Origin: Calditrichota bacterium
GTDB lineage: Bacteria > Zixibacteria > MSB-5A5 > GN15 > FEB-12
Direction of reading: 5' to 3'
Assembly: GCA_030641085.1 (NCBI GenBank)
Contig: DAOWIC010000228.1
Coordinates: 1 to 11,549, forward strand
DNA: 11,549 bases
A program made the position numbers and the translations under genes. Positions within the stretch are counted from its first letter, which is position 1; each line of letters opens with the position of its first letter. The notes beneath the pieces are model-generated. The model searched no databases, had not been told where the DNA came from, and saw nothing but the letters and a program-made list of their open reading frames with translations. Positions 7,117-11,549 of this stretch are shown in pieces.

Positions 7117-9270
7117 TCAATGCGCTACTCCCGTCGGGTGACAACTATAGCAAGCGTACGAATCCCATACGTAGCCCGACACACCAAAGTGATCGTTGAA
7201 AGATCGACTCTCGTTGTGGCGGTGGCATCCAAAATAACAGGAGAATACGGTGGCGTCGTTCATATCCGTATGACAGGTCGAGCAACTTGCCCAGGGCGCA
7301 TTGTGTGTGCCGGAATAGATAGGGAAATAGAGCGCGTCGTGAAGGGTGAACTGACCACCGTCACCGGTCGGATGGCAATCGTAACAGGAATTGCTTTCGT
7401 ACTGATAGCCCGGTATACCCGTGTGATCTCCATCGGTTGTTCCCTGCTCATGACAGACGAGGCAGTCAAACACCGCGCGGTTGTTCGGGTCGATATGGCA
7501 GGTAGCGCAGTCGGCCCAGACCCCGGTGTGGTTGCCGGAGTATATCGGGAAGAGGGCGCCGTCATGTTCAAGATAATCGGTCACCGCTCCCGACGGGTGG
7601 CAGGTCATGCAGGTCGTGCTCTCATAAACGTATGACAGCATCCCCTGGTGCACGATATCAATCGGTGCCTGCTCGTGACAGGCGAGGCAATCATATACGC
7701 TGCGGTTGTTCGGGTCGATATGGCAGGTAGCGCAGGCCGTCCAGACTCCGGCATGATTACCGGAATAGATAGGGAAATAGGTTCCGTCGTGGACCAGATA
7801 TTCGCCCGGATCTCCGGTCGGGTGACAGGAGAAGCAGGAATTACTCGAATACAGATAGCCGGGGATACCGACATGGACTCCGTCGACGGTCGGCTGATTA
7901 TGACAGGTGATACAGGTAAAGACCGCGCGATCATTCGGATCGGTATGACAGTCGGAACAATCCGACCAGACGCCACTGTGACCACCGGTGTAAATGGGGA
8001 AGAAAGCGCCATCGTGCTCCGGGTAATCTTCCCTGACGCCGACCGGGTGACAACTGAAACAGGTCGTGCTCTCATAAACGTATGACAGCATCCCCTGGTG
8101 CACGATATCAATCGGTGCCTGCTCGTGACAGGCGAAGCAGTCATAAACGCTGCGGTTGTTCGGGTCGGTATGACAGGTGGCGCAGGCCATCCAGACTCCG
8201 GCATGATTACCGGAGTAGATCGGGAAATACTCGGCGTCATGGGCCGGGTACTCGCCGCCGGTTCCATCCGGATGACAGGTCAGGCAGGCGGATGTCTCCC
8301 AGCTATAGGAGGTGATACCGGTGTGAACCGAGCTGGCGGTCGCCTGCTCGTGACATTCGAGACAACTGACCTGACTGCGGTCACCCACCACCGTGTGGCA
8401 GTTGTAGCAGCCGTCCCAGACTCCACTGTGAGCGCTGGAAAAGATCGGGAAATACTCGGCGTCATGGGCGACATACTGTTGCTTTTCGCCGGTCGGGTGA
8501 CAGATTAAGCAGTCGAGGCTGTTGTAGGTGTAGCCTGAAATCCCCTGGTGGCTGGCGTCCATTCGGTCACGCTTGTGTTCGTGGCAGGTGAGGCAGTTGA
8601 ATATCTGAAACGACGCCGGATCTGTATGACAGTTGGCGCATTCATCCCATTCGCCGTCATGGGTTCCGGAGAAGATCGGGAAGAAGGCGTCATGGCTGGT
8701 CATCAGGGCTGGCCGCCACGAATTCATCTGGTGGCATTCCTGGCAATCGGTGGGGAAACCGCCGGCGACATGGTTGGGCGCCTGAACCTCGAGATAATGC
8801 TTCTCATGGCACTCGACACAACGCGTGGTGTTGAACGACAGATCACCGCGCGGCAGACTCTTGTGACATCCCTGGCAATCCACCTGGGCATGGCGACCCA
8901 TCAGGGGAAAGCTGGATTCGAGATGGATATCTTCGATATTGAAAATCCCCCAACCGTTGGGAGTATGACAGCGATCGCAATTGGGACCGAGCTTGGCTTC
9001 GTGGATGTCACGGTGGCAGGAGACGCAGGCGGAATCGATCTGCGAAAAATCTTTCAGCGAGTGGCATGAGGCGCAGTTGACCTTGTTGTGTCTGCCGATC
9101 AACGTAAAGTCGGTACTGCTGTGTTCGAAACTGACTTCTTTGAACGAATCAAAGGCGTGGCAGGTCTCGCACTCCCGCGTCAGTTCTTCGTGCGGCATAT
9201 CCTGAGCCGCGGCAAATTGACAGATTAACAGACATGTTACCAGACAGATAAAATATCTCGCAGAATCCAT
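7117..9270 (-). CDS. Secreted 28-heme c-type cytochrome with tandem tri-heme modules
   Basis: A 717-residue protein with a signal peptide (hydrophobic 6-22, likely cleavage near FAAA-Q). It has 27 CXXCH heme-attachment motifs plus one CX3CH (C678-C682-H683), about one heme per 25 mature residues. Order: a single CETCH at 34; two tri-heme modules (about 53-185), each beginning F-x-L-x-GRH-x-x-V-x-C-x-x-CH; then seven tri-heme modules beginning at 211, 288, 363, 438, 513, 588 and 663. Modules 2-6 are exactly 75 residues. Each typical module also has three non-motif histidines (in xH-x-G, HD and G-x-H), enough for bis-histidine ligation of its three hemes. The last module is cut to 55 residues and ends with His as the final residue. 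Hemes are attached outside the inner membrane, so it acts in periplasm or on the surface. The 10-bp gap to the barrel gene suggests an electron conduit. Start: ATG 9270 with AGAGGGG 4 bases upstream. Electron transfer role secure; partner and acceptor unknown. Confidence 0.93.
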   Translation of the reverse strand: MDSARYFICLVTCLLICQFAAAQDMPHEELTRECETCHAFDSFKEVSFEHSSTDFTLIGRHNKVNCASCHSLKDFSQIDSACVSCHRDIHEAKLGPNCDRCHTPNGWGIFNIEDIHLESSFPLMGRHAQVDCQGCHKSLPRGDLSFNTTRCVECHEKHYLEVQAPNHVAGGFPTDCQECHQMNSWRPALMTSHDAFFPIFSGTHDGEWDECANCHTDPASFQIFNCLTCHEHKRDRMDASHQGISGYTYNSLDCLICHPTGEKQQYVAHDAEYFPIFSSAHSGVWDGCYNCHTVVGDRSQVSCLECHEQATASSVHTGITSYSWETSACLTCHPDGTGGEYPAHDAEYFPIYSGNHAGVWMACATCHTDPNNRSVYDCFACHEQAPIDIVHQGMLSYVYESTTCFSCHPVGVREDYPEHDGAFFPIYTGGHSGVWSDCSDCHTDPNDRAVFTCITCHNQPTVDGVHVGIPGYLYSSNSCFSCHPTGDPGEYLVHDGTYFPIYSGNHAGVWTACATCHIDPNNRSVYDCLACHEQAPIDIVHQGMLSYVYESTTCMTCHPSGAVTDYLEHDGALFPIYSGNHTGVWADCATCHIDPNNRAVFDCLVCHEQGTTDGDHTGIPGYQYESNSCYDCHPTGDGGQFTLHDALYFPIYSGTHNAPWASCSTCHTDMNDATVFSCYFGCHRHNESRSFNDHFGVSGYVWDSYACYSCHPTGVAH
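7610..7685 (-). repeat. 76-bp exact direct repeat, copy within module 5
   Basis: Bases 7610-7685 are identical to 8060-8135. Similarity continues to about 7789 with scattered, mostly silent differences. The copies lie exactly 450 bp apart, two modules, which points to recent duplication or gene conversion of a two-module block. Confidence 0.9.
8060..8135 (-). repeat. 76-bp exact direct repeat, copy within module 3
   Basis: Partner of the copy at 7610-7685, in the same orientation and reading frame. It encodes the segment around HEQAPIDIVHQGMLSYVYES in module 3. Confidence 0.9.
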
Positions 9271-9508
9271 TTTTCCCCTCTACTGCGGCCCCGCCAATTC
9301 AGCGCGGTTTGATTTTGCCCAACGTATTGTGAGAATCAATACCGATATTAATAGATATTATCGGATTAATCACCCTCATTTTGACGATAAGCGGCACATT
9401 TCCGGATTTAATAATCGGGAAAAGCGGCCTGGGGTGCGGCATAATGGACTAAACCATCGGAAAACCCGCAACCAGCCCCGGTCCTGACCTACCGCTCCCG
9501 CTTCGATC
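9271..9508. other. Upstream region of the cytochrome operon
   Basis: These 238 bases hold no gene. The central part (about 9325-9420) is AT-rich and should contain the operon promoter. An inverted repeat, CCGATA (9342-9347) and TATCGG (9359-9364) with an 11-base AT-rich spacer, lies about 75 bases before the start codon. On the minus strand it contains GATAAT, a fair -10, but no good -35 stands at the right distance. I see no convincing terminator for the protease gene here. Confidence 0.4.
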
Positions 9509-10465
9509 TCAGGTGGGATCGGTCTCCATGCCAGGGCCGACCGGCTCTATCGCACTGTCCGGTTTCTTCGCGCGATACTTAAAGTGAATGACCAGTATTG
9601 CAGCTATGGTCACCAGCGTGGTTACCAGCGACGCCTCGAACCCGAAATCACCGCCGGTCAGCAATTCGTTGCCGGCAAATTCTATCCTGACAATGCTGTC
9701 CACCCCCACGCCGCTGACCGGTGACCCCAGCACATAGCCCTGGAATAGATTCCAGGTGAAATGCAGGCCGATGGGAAACCAGAGATTCTGTTTGTGGACG
9801 TAGTAAATGCCCAGAAGCAGCCCCGCCAGGACAATGTTGGCCAAGCCAATCGTGGAGACATTCGGATTTGTGCCGTGGCCGAGGGCGAAGAGGACACTCA
9901 CCAGAACCAGCGACAAATACTTGTTGGCCGACTGCATGAAATTGTTCAACAGGTAGCCCCGGGAAACGATCTCCTCCTGGAGGGCAACGAACACGAAAAG
10001 CAGAATTCCCCACGCCAGTTGCCCCATGGGAAACTCGAACGCCACCACCCGGATCTGTCCAGAGGTCAAAAGAATCAGGAACACAGTAGTTACGACCCCG
10101 ATTCCCCAGAGCAGTCCAGCCACCAGATCGCGTCGATCCTGTTTCCCAAACGAAAAACCGAGCGATACCAGCGACCGGCGGTCTACCTGAGTCCTGAAGA
10201 TAAATACCAGCAGCATCGTAACGCACAGGATGATTCCGTAGACTGCGGTCAGAGTCGGCGTACCAAGTGACCCCATGAGATCTTCCATCGATGCGATCGG
10301 TTTCCCCAGAGCAAATACAACGGCGACTCCGAGCACAGTGGTCACGACGAACATGATAATGAGAAAGATCAGGCCGCGCAGCCACCCGGCCTTTATCAGC
10401 GGCTTAGGCAATGTCTCCTGCGGCAAAGCATTGTCGATCGGTTGAACAGAATTAGTCTCGTTCAT
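9509..10465 (-). CDS. CPBP family intramembrane glutamic/metallo-protease (CAAX-like)
   Basis: The protein belongs to the CPBP (Abi/CAAX prenyl protease-like) family of membrane-embedded proteases. Numbering from the chosen start, it shows the three family motifs: E164-E165-x-x-x-R169 (QEEIVSRGY), the second-motif His (H197 in FALGHG) and H235-x-x-x-N239 (HFTWN). About eight hydrophobic segments are visible, the first at residues 30-54 and the last near the C-terminus, which ends in a charged tail (KYRAKKPDS). I chose ATG 10465 (318 residues) over a TTG 60 bases upstream because a strong ribosome binding site (GGAGGGAG, about 10473-10480) precedes it at proper spacing. Bacterial members may mature peptides, degrade anti-sigma factors or give bacteriocin self-immunity; no precursor peptide or bacteriocin gene is seen nearby, so the substrate is unknown. 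It appears to be a single-gene unit. Confidence 0.9.
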   Translation of the reverse strand: MNETNSVQPIDNALPQETLPKPLIKAGWLRGLIFLIIMFVVTTVLGVAVVFALGKPIASMEDLMGSLGTPTLTAVYGIILCVTMLLVFIFRTQVDRRSLVSLGFSFGKQDRRDLVAGLLWGIGVVTTVFLILLTSGQIRVVAFEFPMGQLAWGILLFVFVALQEEIVSRGYLLNNFMQSANKYLSLVLVSVLFALGHGTNPNVSTIGLANIVLAGLLLGIYYVHKQNLWFPIGLHFTWNLFQGYVLGSPVSGVGVDSIVRIEFAGNELLTGGDFGFEASLVTTLVTIAAILVIHFKYRAKKPDSAIEPVGPGMETDPT

Positions 10466-10508
10466 AGATAGGCTCCCTCCGATGTTGATAAAATCCCGCG
10501 ATGGCTGC

Positions 10509-10537
10509 AAACTACCGGTCGTCAAAGATCATGTCAA
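10509..10537 (-). promoter_or_regulatory. Candidate sigma-70 promoter of the CPBP protease gene
   Basis: On the minus strand a consensus TTGACA (10532-10537) is followed after 17 bases by TAGTTT (10509-10514), which keeps the key first, second and last positions of the -10. The start site would be near 10502, about 37 bases before the ATG chosen at 10465. This also argues against the TTG start at 10525, which would lie between the two promoter elements. Confidence 0.4.
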
Positions 10538-10567
10538 CAATCGTTTAGGTTCGCCTGAATCACACTC

Positions 10568-10993
10568 CTACCAGACCATCTTAGCCGAAATCAAGCCAAG
10601 GGCCAGAAGGTAAAGCAGGGCGCCAACCGCCAGAGCCGCCGAAAACCCCAACGACATGGCCACCGAAATAATGACAGTCGAGCCGAGCACAGAGGCCGCG
10701 CCATTAACCGCAAAACCCCAGTCAACGAGTTCACCGACCAAAAAGGTGCCTTTCGCGAATGGCATCCCCATAAAGAAGCCGAGCGGGAAGATGAGCAGCA
10801 CCGTTATCAAAATGCGCGGCAGCATGGTCAGACCTCCGAGCGCGCCGGTGATACTGCCGAAGACGAATATATCCAGGATCAGCCAGATGAGGATTCCCGC
10901 AAAGGCGACTTTGGTGCCCACCCGATCGGCGAAGCGACTGCCGATACCGGATGCGACCAGCAAAGTCAGCAGAATCGTGGCCATGGAGTACAT
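10568..10993 (-). pseudogene. C-terminal membrane remnant of a spermidine-synthase-like protein
   Basis: The frame encodes 141 residues with four hydrophobic segments. It matches from memory the C-terminal membrane region of membrane-fused spermidine synthase-like proteins: YSMATILLTLLVASGIGS, PLGFFMGMPF, then VNGAASVLGSTV and GALLYLLALGLI. In such proteins this region follows N-terminal membrane helices and the aminopropyltransferase domain; here neither exists. The reading frame stays open for about 40 codons before the ATG (including IPPGAKMYS, which still looks family-like) but soon becomes unrelated, with a stop codon near 11098. There is no ribosome binding site before ATG 10993. The sequence therefore looks like a 5'-truncated remnant whose break lies just inside the promoter region of the divergent S46 gene. 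A short functional membrane protein remains possible. Its tail is not visibly decayed, suggesting a recent truncation. Confidence 0.68.
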
Positions 10994-11144
10994 TTTAGCG
11001 CCGGGCGGGATTTGGCTGAAATTACGGCATTTTCGTGAATGTGCCGGGTCGGCCGCGGCGGTTTTGTCTGCCGCGAAGCGCTCCGGCGGTCATCGTTGCT
11101 CTTGCATAGACGGCCACAGATGGCGTTATTACGTTAAATGAAAT

Positions 11145-11150
11145 GGAGGA
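11145..11150 (+). promoter_or_regulatory. Ribosome binding site of the S46 peptidase gene
   Basis: GGAGGA lies 4 bases before ATG 11155 and fixes that start. An ATG at 11139 is upstream of this site and out of frame. I could not find a convincing -35/-10 pair in 11000-11140. Confidence 0.8.
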
Positions 11151-11154
11151 TCAG

Positions 11155-11549
11155 ATGTATCGCAAACTCATCTTATCTCTGCTAATAACAACGTGGTGTG
11201 CTGTCGTATGTAGCAACATTTCGGCCGACGACGGACTATGGCCATTATATGATCTCGACAGGCTGCCCCTGGATAGCCTTCGGGCCGCCGGGCTGGAGTT
11301 GACGCCGGAGGAAATATTCAACCCGGGACAGGGCGCGCTCGCCGACGCGGTCGTGCAACTGGGTGGGGGGAGCAGCTCGTTTGTTTCGCCGGATGGTCTG
11401 ATTATTACCAACCATCATGTCGCTTTCGGCGCGGTTCAAAAACAGAGTACGGTGGAGCGTAACTATATCCGGGATGGATTCTATGCCGCGGCGCGCGCGG
11501 AGGAGATCCCCGCTATTGGCTATAAGGTTAGGGTGACGCTGGCGGTCGA
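11155..11549 (+). CDS. S46 family serine exopeptidase (DPP7/DPP11-like), 5' part only
   Basis: The first 131 codons are present; the gene continues past the right edge. A signal peptide covers residues 1-24 (hydrophobic 5-18, likely cleavage after ISA). The mature start DDGLWPLYDLDRLPL, then GALADAVVQLGGGSSSFVS, GLIITNHHVAFGAVQ and NYIRDGFYAA are hallmarks of S46 dipeptidyl-peptidases. H88, the second histidine of TNHH, is the expected catalytic histidine; the Asp and Ser of the triad would lie outside the window. Known members act in the periplasm or on the surface and remove dipeptides from peptide N-termini, feeding amino-acid catabolism. The usual Cys after NHH (NHHC) is Val here. It is the only plus-strand gene and faces away from the truncated remnant at 10568-10993. 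Confidence 0.92.
   Translation, partial: MYRKLILSLLITTWCAVVCSNISADDGLWPLYDLDRLPLDSLRAAGLELTPEEIFNPGQGALADAVVQLGGGSSSFVSPDGLIITNHHVAFGAVQKQSTVERNYIRDGFYAAARAEEIPAIGYKVRVTLAV

Larger units (their letters stand above)
7120..8640 (-). repeat. Tandem 225-bp repeat array encoding seven tri-heme modules
   Basis: Seven in-frame repeats fill this part of the cytochrome gene. Unit lengths in residues are 77, 75, 75, 75, 75, 75 and 55. The consensus is C-x-x-CH-x-DPNNR-x-V, C-x-x-CHEQ, H-x-G, Y-x-YES, C-x-x-CHP-x-G, HD, FPIYSG-x-H-x-GVW. Units 3 and 5 resemble each other most, and units 2, 4 and 6 share features (for example YFPIYSG), so the array shows a two-unit (450-bp) super-period. Confidence 0.92.

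Noticed and set aside
7090..8508. Long plus-strand and second minus-strand frames across the cytochrome (7090-7635, 7648-8085, 8098-8508, 7605-8267)
   Set aside because: They recur with the 225-bp repeat period and have no heme motifs or domains. They are shadows of the cytochrome repeats.
7120..8640. A CRISPR-like array, suggested by regular repeats
   Set aside because: The period is 225 bp, the repeats are in frame and protein-coding, and there are no short unique spacers.
9429..9480. Sigma-54-like promoter with a TTGC element upstream of the cytochrome
   Set aside because: The GG that should stand 12 bases before the GC is missing at that spacing.
9509..10525. TTG start at 10525 for the protease
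   Set aside because: It lacks a ribosome binding site and lies between the two elements of the candidate promoter; ATG 10465 has a strong GGAGGGAG site.

Overview
Organism and overall character: this is a GC-rich bacterial chromosomal segment. Six of the seven genes or remnants lie on the minus strand; only the one at the right edge is on the plus strand. It encodes a very large multiheme c-type cytochrome, an outer-membrane barrel protein, an S46-type exopeptidase (a family common in the FCB superphylum) and PEP/pyruvate-binding proteins of a type I associate with anaerobic Deltaproteobacteria-like and FCB-related lineages such as Candidatus Zixibacteria. That combination suggests a Gram-negative, probably anaerobic or respiratory-flexible, often uncultivated lineage. 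The placement is inference; no marker gene is present.

Layout, left to right: (1) 1-1712, minus, the first 570 codons of a protein with a GAF-like sensor region followed by a PEP/pyruvate-binding (PPDK N-terminal type) ATP-grasp domain; it runs off the left edge. (2) 1705-3441, minus, a second complete PEP/pyruvate-binding protein whose stop overlaps the start of (1), so the pair is translationally coupled. (3) 3529-3565, a strong intrinsic terminator. (4) 3595-4881, minus, glutamate dehydrogenase, with a candidate promoter whose -10 sits inside a perfect inverted repeat. (5) 4882-5501, a 620-base gap with no convincing gene. (6) 5502-7106, minus, a secreted protein predicted to be an outer-membrane beta-barrel with a small N-terminal domain. 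(7) 7117-9270, minus, a 717-residue cytochrome with 27 CXXCH motifs plus one CX3CH, arranged as 1 + 2x3 + 7x3 hemes. (8) 9509-10465, minus, a CPBP (CAAX-like) intramembrane metalloprotease. (9) 10568-10993, minus, the orphan C-terminal membrane part of a spermidine-synthase-like protein, probably a 5'-truncated remnant. (10) 11155 onward, plus, the first 131 codons of an S46 serine exopeptidase.

How the genes may work together: the cytochrome and the barrel protein are 10 bp apart in one operon. A heme-dense secreted cytochrome beside an outer-membrane barrel is the genetic signature of a porin-cytochrome conduit for moving electrons across or along the outer membrane. The cytochrome's seven tandem tri-heme modules, each carrying three CXXCH and three further conserved histidines, look like an extendable heme wire. 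I regard this as the most interesting system in the window. The left half is central metabolism: glutamate dehydrogenase, then two nucleotide-binding proteins that resemble PEP synthase but show no phosphohistidine swivel motif in the visible sequence.
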